A DNA stretch of 51,791 bases, taken from Candidatus Gemmiger excrementavium. Its GTDB lineage: Bacteria; Bacillota; Clostridia; Oscillospirales; Ruminococcaceae. A model generated the notes under the pieces. The model was not told the DNA's origin, made no database searches, and saw only the letters and a list, made by a program, of their open reading frames with translations. Position numbers and translations under genes: made by a program. Shown here piece after piece: positions 24,698 through 34,200 of this stretch (positions are counted from its first letter, which is position 1; each line of letters starts with the position of its first letter). The DNA lies in contig DXBO01000098.1 in the NCBI GenBank assembly GCA_019116485.1, positions 1 through 51,791 of the forward strand, in the 5' to 3' direction.

Positions 24698-25342
24698 TTA
24701 TCGGTCGGGCGGGAACTCGCCCTGCATCTTGGCCTCCATGCGGCTCAAGCGGGCTTCCAACTCGGAGATACGCTGACTGGTGATGTCGGGCAGGGCCTGC
24801 TGGTCCAGGTCATCGGCAGGGCAGCACTTGATGTTGCCCACCCGCACGATCTCAGCCGGTACGCCCACGGCGGTGGCGTTGGCGGGCAGGTTTTTCAGCA
24901 CCACGCTGCCGGCGCCCACCCGTACGTTGTCGCCAATGTACACCGGCCCCAGCACCTTGGCCCCCGCGCCCACCAGCACGTTGTCGCCCAGGGTGGGGTG
25001 GCGCTTGCCGGTGTCCTTACCAGTGCCGCCCAGCGTCACCCCGTGGTAGATGGTGCAATTGTCGCCAATCTCGGTGGTCTCGCCAAACACGATGCCCATC
25101 CCGTGGTCGATAAACAGCTTGCGGCCGATCTTGGCGCCGGGGTGGATTTCGATGCCGGTCAGATGGCGGGACAGCTGGCTGATGAACCGTGCCAGAAAAA
25201 ACCATTTATGGCGGTACAGAAAATGTGCGATGCGGTGGGTGACCAGCACGTGAAAACCGGGGTACAGAATAATGACCTCGGCTACGTTGCGGGCCGCCGG
25301 GTCCTTATCCCGTATGTTTTTTGCGTCTTCCCAAAGCCCCAT
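24698..25342 (-). CDS. cysE: Serine O-acetyltransferase
   Basis: This 214-residue enzyme acetylates serine with acetyl-CoA, the first step of cysteine synthesis. The C-terminal half is a left-handed beta-helix of hexapeptide repeats. The family signature region DHGMGIVFGETTEIGDN (near residues 78-94) carries the catalytic His-Asp-like residues, and GGTGKDTGKRHPT near 104 binds CoA. The C-terminal tail is longer and more charged than usual, ending in ARLSRMEAKMQGEF, possibly a coiled coil. AGAGGA precedes the ATG. No cysK lies next to it; the gene is monocistronic between its own promoter and terminator. Confidence 0.94.
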   Translation of the reverse strand: MGLWEDAKNIRDKDPAARNVAEVIILYPGFHVLVTHRIAHFLYRHKWFFLARFISQLSRHLTGIEIHPGAKIGRKLFIDHGMGIVFGETTEIGDNCTIYHGVTLGGTGKDTGKRHPTLGDNVLVGAGAKVLGPVYIGDNVRVGAGSVVLKNLPANATAVGVPAEIVRVGNIKCCPADDLDQQALPDITSQRISELEARLSRMEAKMQGEFPPDR

Positions 25343-25375
25343 GTTGACGTCCTCTTTTCTCTATGCAATACTATT

Positions 25376-25404
25376 ATCATATCACAATACATTCTATCTG
25401 TAAA
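25376..25404 (-). promoter_or_regulatory. Predicted cysE promoter
   Basis: On the minus strand TTTACA (25399-25404), a 17-bp spacer and TATGAT (25376-25381) lie about 35 bp upstream of the cysE start codon. Confidence 0.7.
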
Positions 25405-25504
25405 CGGCGCGGGAAAAGAAGCAATCGGAGACTTTTTGTCAAATTGTCCAAAAGTTGAGGCAAAAATCCATAAAATCCCTCACGCCGCAGGCGGGGGTCC
25501 CGCA

Positions 25505-25533
25505 TTGACACCCGGGCGGCGGCATGGTACAAT
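25505..25533 (+). promoter_or_regulatory. Strong promoter of the pyr operon
   Basis: A perfect -35 TTGACA (25505-25510), a 17-bp spacer and TACAAT (25528-25533) form the best consensus match among the main promoters here. It would start a transcript near 25540, which covers the leader peptide, attenuator and pyrC. The gap between the attenuator and the promoter makes this the point of control for the cluster. Confidence 0.8.
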
Positions 25534-25567
25534 AGGTAAAATCTGTGTAAGGGAGAGGTGCGCCGCC

Positions 25568-25645
25568 ATGCAGGGCTGTCTGGTCAGCTTGAAAATGTAC
25601 GGTGAGGTGTTCTTTCCCGGCACCGCACAGGGGTTGCTTTTTTGA
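25568..25645 (+). CDS. Predicted pyr leader peptide, 25 residues
   Basis: A GGGAGAGG ribosome site, 8 bp spacing and an ATG at 25568 open a 25-codon frame, sequence MQGCLVSLKMYGEVFFPGTA then QGLLF. Its TGA stop (25643-25645) touches the 5' base of the terminator hairpin, and the last codons are U-rich (TTG CTT TTT TGA). This is the geometry of the E. coli pyrBI leader peptide, where a ribosome close behind polymerase prevents the hairpin when UTP is low. The peptide probably has no function of its own. This is inferred from position only; there is no homology evidence. Confidence 0.6.
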   Translation: MQGCLVSLKMYGEVFFPGTAQGLLF

Positions 25646-25675
25646 CTTTTCCCGTTTTGGGAAAAGTTTTTTTTT
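25645..25675 (+). terminator. Leader attenuator upstream of pyrC
   Basis: ACTTTTCCC (25645-25653) pairs perfectly with GGGAAAAGT (25659-25667), loop GTTTT, followed by a 9-T run (25667-25675). It lies between the leader peptide and pyrC and precedes the pyrC ribosome site by about 40 bp, so it should stop transcription in the 5' leader unless overridden. Confidence 0.85.
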
Positions 25676-25727
25676 GCCCGGATGCCGGAACGGTCACCGG
25701 GCGGCCAAGAAAAAAGGAGGTTTTGCC

Positions 25728-26918
25728 ATGCTGATCCGCAATGCAAAGGATTTTGATGGAAAGCCGGTGGAACTCTGGCTGCGCGACGGCAAAATTGCCG
25801 CCGTGGGCCTGGGTCTGCTGGTGCCGGAAGGGGAGGAGGTACTGGACGCCAAGGGCCGCACCGTGCTGCCTTCCTTTATAGATACCCACTGCCACTGGCG
25901 TACCCCCGGCTTTGAATATAAGGAGGACATCGCCACCGGCTCTGCCGCGGCGGCTGCCGGCGGGTATACCTATGTGAACCTGATGCCCAACACCAAGCCG
26001 GTCTGCTCTTCTGCCGAGATTGCCCACGCGGTGCAGGACGAGGCAAAACGCATCGGCCTGTGTGATGCCAACCAGACGGTATCCATCACGAAAGATTTCG
26101 ACGGCAAGACCATCGACCACCTGGCCGCCCTGCCCGACGACGTGAAATTTATCACCGAGGACGGCCACGGCGTCATGAACAACGCGGTCATGGCCCGGGT
26201 TTTTGCCCTTGCCACCGAGAAGGGCCTTACTGTTATGTCCCATGCGGAGGACAGCGATATCAGCCCTTGGGACTACCGCCTGGCTGAAAATATCGAGACG
26301 GTGCGCAACTGCCACCTGGCCGAATACTACGGTACCCGGCTGCACATGTGCCACGTCTCCACCAAAGAGGCCGTGGACGCCATCCGCATCAGCCGGATGC
26401 GCGGGGCACGGGTCAGCTGCGAAGTAACGCCGCACCACCTGTGGTTTGACGACAGCCGCCTGCAGTACAGGGTGAATCCGCCCATCCGCAAGGCCGACGA
26501 CGTGACCGCCCTGATCGAAGCCGTCAAGGACGGCACCATCACCTGCATCGGCACCGACCATGCGCCTCACACCGCCGAGGAAAAAGAAAAGGGTGCTGCC
26601 GGCATGGTGGGGCTGGAGACCGCTTTCGGCGTCTGCTACACCAAGCTCTGCCGGGAACAGCGTCTGCCGCTGGAGCTGCTCAGCTTCCTGATGAGTTCCG
26701 GCCCTGCCGCGGTGCTGGGCCTGGCAGACCACAAGGGGCTGCTGGCCCCCGGCTACGACGCCGACGTGGTGCTGGTGGACCTGGACCACATGTACCAGGT
26801 GGAGGCCGCCGAACTGCACAGCAAGAGCAAAAACTGCCCCTATGACGGGGCCTACCTGTACGGCAAGGTCGTCACCACCATCAAAGGTGGCGTCGTGACC
26901 TTTCAGATCGAGGAATGA
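25728..26918 (+). CDS. pyrC: Dihydroorotase
   Basis: This 396-residue enzyme closes carbamoyl-aspartate to dihydroorotate, the third step of pyrimidine synthesis. Zn ligands are visible in IDTHCHWRTPG (residues 47-57, the DxHxHxRxPG motif), MSHAEDS near 179 and MCHVST near 210, and the catalytic Asp lies in GTDHAPHT near 280. The size and motifs indicate a class I bacterial enzyme. AAGGAGG lies 7 bp before the ATG at 25728; the longer open frame includes the leader. It is the first gene after the attenuator; pyrF follows with almost no gap. No aspartate transcarbamylase gene (pyrB) is visible here. Confidence 0.96.
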   Translation: MLIRNAKDFDGKPVELWLRDGKIAAVGLGLLVPEGEEVLDAKGRTVLPSFIDTHCHWRTPGFEYKEDIATGSAAAAAGGYTYVNLMPNTKPVCSSAEIAHAVQDEAKRIGLCDANQTVSITKDFDGKTIDHLAALPDDVKFITEDGHGVMNNAVMARVFALATEKGLTVMSHAEDSDISPWDYRLAENIETVRNCHLAEYYGTRLHMCHVSTKEAVDAIRISRMRGARVSCEVTPHHLWFDDSRLQYRVNPPIRKADDVTALIEAVKDGTITCIGTDHAPHTAEEKEKGAAGMVGLETAFGVCYTKLCREQRLPLELLSFLMSSGPAAVLGLADHKGLLAPGYDADVVLVDLDHMYQVEAAELHSKSKNCPYDGAYLYGKVVTTIKGGVVTFQIEE

Positions 26919-26938
26919 CAAACAACGGGGGAATGAAT

Positions 26939-27802
26939 ATGCTGACCAACATGGACAAACTGTACGAAAGCGTAGCTGCCAACGGCCCGGTCTGCGTCGG
27001 CCTGGACACCGAGATCAGCTACCTGCCCACTACCGACACCGCCAAGACGGCGGGGGAGAACGTGGTGGAATTCAACCGCGCCCTGATCGCCGCCACCAAG
27101 GGTGTGGCGGGCTGCTACAAGGTGCAGATCGCCTACTATGAATCCCTGGGCATGGACGGTATGCGCGCCTACGCCGAGACCCTGAAAATGGCCCGGGCCA
27201 CCGGTCTGCCGGTCATTGCCGACATCAAGCGGGGGGACATCGCCAAAACCGCCGAGATGTACGCCAAGGCCCACTTCACCGGCGACTTCGAAGCCGACAT
27301 CGTTACGCTGGCCCCCTACATGGGCCTGGATTCCATCAGCCCCTATCTGCCTTACTGCAAGGACCAGGGCAAGGGCGTCTTTGTGCTGTGCCGCACCTCC
27401 AACCCCGGCGCCAAGGACTTTGAGTACCAGACCCTGGCCGACGGCCGCCATGTCTACGACCTGGTGGGCGACAGCCTGACCGAACTGGGCAAGGAGTACA
27501 TGGGGGAACACGGCTACTCCAGCATCGGCCTGGTCATTGGCGGTACCCATACCGAGGAAGCCACCGCTATCCGCGCCGCCTACAAGAACACCTTCTTCCT
27601 GATCCCGGGCTATGGTGCCCAGGGTGGCAAGGCGGCGGACATCGCCCAGTATCTCAGCCAGGGCAACGGCGGCGTGGTCAACTCCAGCCGCGGCATCCTG
27701 CTGGCCTACAAGAAGCAGCCCGGCGTTGCTTTCGATGAGGCGGCCTACAATGAATGTGTGCGTATGCGGGAGGATATTCAGGGTGAATGCAATAAGCTGT
27801 AA
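26939..27802 (+). CDS. pyrF: Orotidine 5'-phosphate decarboxylase (type 2)
   Basis: This 287-residue enzyme makes UMP from OMP, the last step of the pathway. The catalytic motif is DIKRGDIAKTA (residues 93-103) with Lys and Asp, and VGLDT near 17 opens the barrel. The length fits the longer type 2 family (TIGR02127) rather than the short E. coli type. GGGGGA lies about 7 bp before the chosen ATG at 26939; ATGs at 26915 (overlapping pyrC) and 26933 are less well placed. It ends near the pyrK start, whose coding region overlaps it by about 20 bp. Confidence 0.94.
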   Translation: MLTNMDKLYESVAANGPVCVGLDTEISYLPTTDTAKTAGENVVEFNRALIAATKGVAGCYKVQIAYYESLGMDGMRAYAETLKMARATGLPVIADIKRGDIAKTAEMYAKAHFTGDFEADIVTLAPYMGLDSISPYLPYCKDQGKGVFVLCRTSNPGAKDFEYQTLADGRHVYDLVGDSLTELGKEYMGEHGYSSIGLVIGGTHTEEATAIRAAYKNTFFLIPGYGAQGGKAADIAQYLSQGNGGVVNSSRGILLAYKKQPGVAFDEAAYNECVRMREDIQGECNKL

Positions 27803-28553
27803 GCTCCAGGTCCTGGCCCAGGACATCCTGGCCCCGGACATCCGCCGCCTGGTGGTACAGTGGCAGGACCCCAGCCACGAACCCCACGCCGGCCAGTTCT
27901 ATATGCTGCGGGCCTGGGCGCCCGACGCCACGCCGGTGCTGTCCCGCCCCATCAGTGTCCATGACTTTGACAACCAGACCGGTGCGCTGACCTTTCTCTA
28001 CCAGGTCAAAGGGGAGGGCACCCAGAAGCTGGCGGCCCTGCGCCCCGGCAACAGCCTTACCGTCACCGGCCCTTGCGGCAACGGGTTCGATGTGGCGGCC
28101 CTGACCCGGCAGTACCAGAAGATCGCCGTGGTGGGCGGCGGCATCGGTACCGCGCCGCTGCTGCTGCTCTGCAAGCAGCTGTGCCGTCTGGGCCTGCGCC
28201 CCGATCTCTATGTGGGCTTCCGGGATGAACCCTACGGTATGGAGGCCTTCGTGCCCTGGTGCCACACCGTCCACCTGGCCACCGATTCCGGCGCCCACGG
28301 TCACCATGGCCTGGTCACCGATTTGCTGGACACCGCCAACTATGATGTGGTGCTGACCTGCGGGCCCATGGTCATGATGCGCGGTGTAGCCAAACTGTGC
28401 GCCGCGGCGGGCAAGCCCTGCCTGGCCAGTCTGGAAAAGAAGATGGCCTGCGGTCTGGGCGCCTGCCTGGGCTGCACATGCCATACCAAGGTGGGGCCCC
28501 GTACCGTCTGCAAGGACGGCCCCGTATTTGATGCCCAGGAGGTGTTTGACTGA
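27783..28553 (+). CDS. pyrK: Dihydroorotate dehydrogenase electron-transfer subunit
   Basis: This 256-residue FAD and 2Fe-2S protein passes electrons from the PyrD FMN to NAD+. FAD binding is shown by RPISVHDF near 55 and NAD binding by VVGGGIGTAPLLLL near 117. The 2Fe-2S ligands lie in the C-terminal MACGLGACLGCTCHTK and VCKDGP segments. A GTG start at 27783 follows GGGAGG by 9 bp and gives the usual N-terminus. An ATG at 27750 in frame is an alternative. Either start overlaps the pyrF end, and pyrD starts in the TGATG overlap at its end, so the three are translationally coupled. Confidence 0.93.
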   Translation: MNAISCKLQVLAQDILAPDIRRLVVQWQDPSHEPHAGQFYMLRAWAPDATPVLSRPISVHDFDNQTGALTFLYQVKGEGTQKLAALRPGNSLTVTGPCGNGFDVAALTRQYQKIAVVGGGIGTAPLLLLCKQLCRLGLRPDLYVGFRDEPYGMEAFVPWCHTVHLATDSGAHGHHGLVTDLLDTANYDVVLTCGPMVMMRGVAKLCAAAGKPCLASLEKKMACGLGACLGCTCHTKVGPRTVCKDGPVFDAQEVFD

Positions 28554-29461
28554 TGGCGGACCTGCATGTGGACTTTCTCGGTAAGCGGCTGGCGGGCCCG
28601 GTCATCGCGGCCTCCGGTACTTTCGGCTTCGGCCCGGAATATGCCGACATTGAGGACTTGCGAGTCCTGGGCGGCATCTCCGGCAAGGGTCTGACTCTCA
28701 ACGGCCAGCCCGGCAACGAGGGGGAGCGCCTCTATGAGACCCCCTCCGGCCTGATGAACTCCATCGGCCTGCAGAACCCCGGTGTACAGCATTTTATCGA
28801 TAACGAACTGCCTGCCATGCGCCGCTGCGGCACCACCGTCTGGGCCAACCTGGGCGGGCACACCATTGAGGAAAATGTGCAGGGCGTGCAGATGCTCTGC
28901 GAAGCCGGCGTGGACTTTCTCGAACTGAACATCAGCTGCCCCAACGTCAAGCAGGGCGGTCTTGCTTTCGGCATCCGCGCCCAGGACGCCAGCGAGGTGG
29001 TCAGCGCCGTGCGCAAGGTCTGCACGGTGCCGCTGGTGGTCAAGCTGAGCCCCCAGGCCGAAAGCATCCCCGAGATGTGCAAGGCCGTGGAGGCCGCCGG
29101 GGCCGACGGCATCAGCCTGTGCAATACCTTCCAGGCCTGTGCCATTGACCTGGAAAAGCGCCGCCCGGTGTTCAACAACACCTTTGCGGGTCTCTCCGGC
29201 CCGGCGGTGCGGCCCATCGCCCTGCGCATGGTTTGGCAGGCGGTGGGGGCTGTCAGCATCCCCGTGGTGGGGCTGGGCGGTATCCTGACGGGCCGCGACG
29301 CCCTGGAGTTTATCATGGCCGGTGCTGCTGCCGTGCAGGTGGGTACGGCCAACTTCCTGGACCCGAAAGCCTGTGTGCGCATTACCGCCGAGATTGACCG
29401 CTGGATGGATGCCCACGGCGTGAAAACGCTGGAAGAAATCCGCGGCTGTGCTCGGGCCTGA
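28553..29461 (+). CDS. pyrD: Dihydroorotate dehydrogenase, catalytic subunit (class 1B)
   Basis: This 302-residue FMN enzyme oxidises dihydroorotate to orotate. Class 1B membership follows from the adjacent pyrK and from the motifs ASGTFGFGPEYAD (residues 17-29), NISCPNVKQGG near 125, and GLGGILTGRDALEFIMAGA near 240 that binds the FMN phosphate. The heterotetramer with PyrK uses NAD+ as acceptor, which suits an anaerobe. The ATG overlaps the pyrK stop by one base. It is the last gene before the internal pyrE promoter. Confidence 0.96.
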   Translation: MADLHVDFLGKRLAGPVIAASGTFGFGPEYADIEDLRVLGGISGKGLTLNGQPGNEGERLYETPSGLMNSIGLQNPGVQHFIDNELPAMRRCGTTVWANLGGHTIEENVQGVQMLCEAGVDFLELNISCPNVKQGGLAFGIRAQDASEVVSAVRKVCTVPLVVKLSPQAESIPEMCKAVEAAGADGISLCNTFQACAIDLEKRRPVFNNTFAGLSGPAVRPIALRMVWQAVGAVSIPVVGLGGILTGRDALEFIMAGAAAVQVGTANFLDPKACVRITAEIDRWMDAHGVKTLEEIRGCARA

Positions 29462-29483
29462 TGTGAATTTTTATGCATATAAC

Positions 29484-29512
29484 TTGCAATAATATACAGA
29501 TTGTGCTAGTAT
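29484..29512 (+). promoter_or_regulatory. Predicted internal promoter upstream of pyrE
   Basis: TTGCAA (29484-29489), a 17-bp spacer and TAGTAT (29507-29512) with an extended TG (29504-29505) lie in an 80-bp AT-rich gap, unusually AT-rich for this DNA. It would give pyrE-carA-carB their own transcription, outside the leader attenuator at 25.6 kb. Confidence 0.65.
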
Positions 29513-29542
29513 AAAATGAATGATATACAGGAGGAAAGTATC

Positions 29543-30139
29543 ATGGCGAGAGAAGCAATCGAAGTTTTGAAGGAATGCGAAGCCTTTCTGGAAGGGCACT
29601 TCCTGCTGTCGTCCGGCCGCCACTCCGGCGCCTACTGCCAGATGGCGTTCCTGCAGCAGTACCCCGACAAATGCGCCGAGGTCATGGCCCCGGTGGCGGA
29701 AAAACTGAAAGAACTGAACGTGGATGTGGTGGTAGGTCCCGCCATGGGCGGCATCGTCTATGCCTATGAATTGGGCCGCCAGCTGGGCAAGCGCGCCATC
29801 TTCACCGAGCGTGTGGACAATGTGATGACCCTCAAGCGGTTCAAGATCGAGCCGGGCCAGCGCTGCATCATTGCCGAGGATGTGGTTACCACCGGTGTGT
29901 CCAGCCTGGAGACCAAGCGCGTGATCGAGGAAGCGGGCGGCGTTTGCCTGGGCATCGCCTGCGTGGTGGACCGCACCCGCGCCGATGCTCCGTCCCCGAT
30001 CCCCATCGTGGCCAGCGCCCTCAAGCTGGACCTGCCCAACTACGCCCCGGAAGAGTGCCCCCTCTGCAAAGAGGGCAAGCTGCCGCTGGTGCACCTGGGC
30101 AGCCGCAAGATGAAAGAAGCGGCCAAACAGACTCTTTAA
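29543..30139 (+). CDS. pyrE: Orotate phosphoribosyltransferase
   Basis: This 198-residue enzyme joins orotate and PRPP to form OMP. The PRPP-binding signature is IIAEDVVTTGVSS near residues 109-121, where Asp-Val/Thr-Thr-Gly is conserved, and the substrate loop LLSSGRHSGAY lies near 20. Family length is about 200. AGGAGG sits 7 bp before the ATG at 29543, and a 9-codon upstream extension is not supported. The gene lies 80 bp after pyrD and 22 bp before carA. Confidence 0.95.
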   Translation: MAREAIEVLKECEAFLEGHFLLSSGRHSGAYCQMAFLQQYPDKCAEVMAPVAEKLKELNVDVVVGPAMGGIVYAYELGRQLGKRAIFTERVDNVMTLKRFKIEPGQRCIIAEDVVTTGVSSLETKRVIEEAGGVCLGIACVVDRTRADAPSPIPIVASALKLDLPNYAPEECPLCKEGKLPLVHLGSRKMKEAAKQTL

Positions 30140-30161
30140 AAAGTACAGGGAGTTTTCAAGT

Positions 30162-31292
30162 ATGCAGGCATATCTGATATTGGCAAACGGCCGTGTGTTC
30201 CGGGGCCAGAGCATTGGCTGCCCCGGCACCACCATCGGCGAAGTGGTGTTTGCCACCGGTATGGTCGGGTTTGAAGAGACCCTCACCGACCCCAGCTACT
30301 ACGGCCAGATCATCACCCAGACCTATCCGCTCATCGGCAACTACGGCATGAACAGCGAGGATGTGGAAAGCGGCAAAATCTGGGCCAAGGGCTATATCGT
30401 GCGGGAAGCGTGCAAAAAGCCCTCCAACTTCCGCAGCGAGGAGACCCTGGATTCCTTCCTGAAGAAACACGGTATCATCGGCATCGAAGGCATTGACACC
30501 CGCAGCCTGACCCGCACCCTGCGGGAGAGCGGCGTTATGAACGGTGCCATCACCACCGAATTTGACCCCGCCGCGGAACCCGAGAAGGTGGCGGAACTGC
30601 TGCCCCGGATCGCAGCCTACGCCGTGACCGAGGCGGTCAAGACCGTTACCTGTGCCGAGGCGAAAACCTACGAGCCCACCGCCCAGGGCGCCTGGGGCGA
30701 AACGCCGCTGCATGTGGCGCTGCTGGACCTGGGCTGCAAAAACAACATCGTGCGCTGCCTGCAAAAGCGGGGCTGCCGCGTGACGGTGCTGCCCGGCACC
30801 ACCACCGCGGCCCAGCTGGCAGCGCTGAACCCTGATGGCCTGATGCTCTCCAACGGCCCCGGCGACCCGGCGGAAAATGTGGAGATCATTGCCAACATCC
30901 GCGAAATGCTGGACTCCGGCATCCCGGCCTTCGGCATCTGCCTGGGCCACCAGCTCACCGCCCTGGCGGCCGGCGCCAGGACCTGCAAGCTGAAGTACGG
31001 TCACCGCGGCGCCAACCAGCCCGTCAGCTACATCAGCGGCAAGCGCACCTTCATCACCAGCCAGAACCACGGCTACGCCGTGGAAGGGGAGACCCTGCCC
31101 GCTGAGGTGGGCCAGGTCAGCTACCGCAACGCCAACGACGGCACCTGCGAGGGTGTGGATTACTTCCGCTGGAACTGCTTTACCGTGCAGTTCCACCCCG
31201 AGGCCAACGGCGGCCCCAAGGATACCGAGTTCCTGTTTGATCAGTTTGTCAGCCGCATGCTGGCGGCGAAAGGAGTAACCAACGATGCCTAA
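30162..31292 (+). CDS. carA: Carbamoyl-phosphate synthase, small subunit
   Basis: This 376-residue glutaminase subunit supplies ammonia to CarB. The N-terminal CPSase domain (about 1-150) is followed by a class I glutamine amidotransferase domain. The triad includes the nucleophile Cys in GICLGHQ near residue 262, with histidine and glutamate in FHPEANGG near 346. Other hallmarks are LSNGPGDPAE near 228 and the FITSQNHG segment. AGGGAG precedes the ATG. The carB start codon overlaps the carA end by 8 bp, which implies coupled synthesis of the two subunits. Confidence 0.97.
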   Translation: MQAYLILANGRVFRGQSIGCPGTTIGEVVFATGMVGFEETLTDPSYYGQIITQTYPLIGNYGMNSEDVESGKIWAKGYIVREACKKPSNFRSEETLDSFLKKHGIIGIEGIDTRSLTRTLRESGVMNGAITTEFDPAAEPEKVAELLPRIAAYAVTEAVKTVTCAEAKTYEPTAQGAWGETPLHVALLDLGCKNNIVRCLQKRGCRVTVLPGTTTAAQLAALNPDGLMLSNGPGDPAENVEIIANIREMLDSGIPAFGICLGHQLTALAAGARTCKLKYGHRGANQPVSYISGKRTFITSQNHGYAVEGETLPAEVGQVSYRNANDGTCEGVDYFRWNCFTVQFHPEANGGPKDTEFLFDQFVSRMLAAKGVTNDA

Positions 31293-34200
31293 AGACCCCA
31301 GTATCAAAAAGGTGCTGGTCATCGGTTCCGGCCCCATTATCATTGGTCAGGCGGCAGAGTTTGACTATTCCGGCACCCAGGCCTGCCGCGCCCTCAAGTC
31401 CGAGGGGGTGGAGACGGTGCTGGTCAACTCCAACCCCGCTACCATCATGACCGACCCCGATATCGCCGACCATGTGTATATCGAGCCCCTCACCGCCGAG
31501 GTGGTGGAGCGCATCATCGAAAAGGAAAAGCCCGATGCCATCCTGCCCAATCTGGGCGGCCAGATGGGCCTGAACCTGTCCATGGAACTGGCCCGCAACG
31601 GTTTTTTGGACCGCAGCGGCGTCCGTCTGCTGGCCTGCAAGCCCGAGACTATTGACCGTGCCGAGGACCGGCAGCTCTTCAAGGATACCATGGAGAAGCT
31701 GAACCAGCCCATCATCCCCTCCAAGGTGGTGGAGGACCTGGACGATGCCCTGGATTTTGCCGAGGTCATCGGCTATCCCGTCATCGTCCGCCCCGCCTTT
31801 ACCATGGGCGGTACCGGCGGCGGTATCTGCGAGGACCGGGAAAAGCTGCATGAGATCGCCACCAACGGCCTGCGCCTGTCTCCCATCCATCAGATTCTGG
31901 TGGAGAAGTGCATCTCCGGCTGGAAAGAGATCGAATACGAGGTCATGCGCGACTCCAAGGGCAACGTGATCACCGTCTGTAACATGGAGAACCTGGACCC
32001 CGTGGGCATCCACACCGGCGACTCCATCGTGGTGGCCCCCAGCCAGACCCTTTCCGATAAAGAATACCAGATGCTGCGCACCGCAGCCCTGGATATCATC
32101 ACCGAGCTGGGCATCGAGGGCGGCTGCAACTGCCAGTTTGCCCTCAAGCCCGACAGTTTCGAGTACGCGGTCATCGAGGTCAACCCCCGTGTGTCCCGTT
32201 CTTCGGCTCTGGCCTCCAAGGCTACCGGCTACCCCATCGCCAAGGTGGCTACCAAGATCGCCCTGGGCTACACCCTGGACGAGATCACCAACGACGTTAC
32301 CGGTGAGACCTGCGCCTGCTTCGAGCCCGCGCTGGACTATGTGGTCGTCAAATATCCCAAGTGGCCCTTCGATAAGTTCGTCTATGCCGACAAGTCCCTG
32401 GGCACCCAGATGATGGCCACCGGCGAAGTCATGGCCATCGGCAACAATTTTGAGCACGCCATGATGAAGGCGGTCTCCTCCATCGAGCTGGGCATGGACA
32501 CCCTGACCTTGCCCGATTTCGAGAAACTCTCCACCCAGGAAGTCATCGAACACCTCCATGTGCAGGACTCCGAGCGGGCTTTCTGCGTGTATGAGGCCCT
32601 CAAGCGCGGCGTTCCCCACCAGACCATTTATGATATTACCAAGATCGACTGGTGGTTCCTGGACAAAATGCAGCACCTGGCCGACATTGAGTTGGGTCTG
32701 CAGAAAGGGGAACTGACCCGGGAAAAATACCTGGAAGCCAAGAAGTTCGGTTTCCTGGACAAGACCATCAAGCGTCTGTCCGGCGTGGAGACCCTGCCCG
32801 AAGCACCCCGTGCCGCCTTCAAAATGGTGGATACCTGTGCGGCGGAGTTTGCGGCCAAGACCCCCTATTTCTACTCCAGCTACGATGAGGATAACGAAGC
32901 CGAGCAGTTTATTGCCGAGCGCAGCGACCCCAAAAAGAAAAAGGTGCTGGTTTTTGGTTCCGGCCCCATCCGCATCGGCCAGGGCATCGAGTTTGACTAC
33001 TGCTCGGTGCACGCCGTCTGGACGCTGAAAAAGCACGGCTGCGAAGCCATTCTGGTGAACAATAACCCCGAGACGGTCTCCACCGACTTTGACACCGGTG
33101 ACCGCCTTTACTTCGACCCCCTCAACCCCGAAAGCGTGGACCAGATCATTGCCACCGAAAAACCGGACGGCTGCCTGGTGCAGTTCGGCGGCCAGACTGC
33201 CATCAAGCTGGCCAACCATATGGACGAAATCGGCCTGCCCATCCTGGGCACCCCGGCGGACGCCATCGACGAGGCCGAGGACCGGGAACGCTTCGACCAG
33301 CTGCTGGAGCGCTGCGGCATTCCCCGTCCCGAGGGCCGCACCGTCTACACCCTGGACGAAGCCCTGAAAGCCGCCCAGGAAGTGGGCTATCCCGTGCTCA
33401 TGCGTCCCTCTTACGTGCTGGGCGGTCAGAACATGATCGTGGCCTACAACTCCGCCGACGTGGTGGAGTATATGGGCGTTATCACAGCCCATGTGGATAT
33501 GAGCCACCCGGTGCTGATGGACAAGTACATCTACGGCACCGAGTGTGAGGTGGACGCTATCTGCGACGGCACCGATTATCTGGTGCCCGGCATCATGCAG
33601 CAGGTGGAGCGCACCGGCGTGCATTCCGGCGACTCCATCTGTGTCTACCCGCCTTACAATTTCAGCCAGAAGGTCATCGACACGCTGGTGGACTACACCG
33701 GCCGTTTTGCCCGGGAACTGAAAGTGGTGGGTCTGGTCAACGTCCAGTACGCCGTACAGGACGGCAAGGTCTATGTCATCGAGGTCAACCCCCGTTCCAG
33801 CCGTACCGTGCCCTATATCAGCAAGGTCACCGGCGTGCCCATGGTGGACCTGGCCGTGCGCTGCACCCTGGGCGAAAAACTCAAGGATATGGGCTACGGC
33901 ACCGGCCTGTGGCGCGGCGGCAAGAGCCCCTACTACGCGGTCAAGGTGCCCGTCTACAGTTTCCTGAAGCTGCACGGCGTGGACACCATGCTGGGCCCCG
34001 AGATGAAGTCCACCGGCGAGGTACTGGGCATTGCGCCCACTTTCCACGAGGCCATGATGAAGGGCCTGGTAGCTGCCGGTTACCAGTTCAAGGTGCCGGG
34101 ACCCGGTTCCTGTGTCATTGTCACTGTCAAGGACAGCGATAAACCCGAGGCCGCCGAACTGGCCTGGAAACTGCATGACTACGGCTACAAGATTTACGGC

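Noticed and set aside
25568-25645. Leader peptide as a truncated CarA N-terminus
   Set aside because: It has a loose resemblance (GEVFFPG) to the start of CarA, but the match is short, and the stop codon and hairpin fit a leader peptide better.
26915-26935. pyrF start at the ATGA overlap with pyrC or at 26933
   Set aside because: The GGGGGA ribosome site is best placed for the ATG at 26939; the others are too close to it or to GAGGA.
27750-27782. ATG start for pyrK
   Set aside because: The ribosome site is weak and the added residues are not expected from the family. The GTG at 27783 follows GGGAGG at 9 bp.
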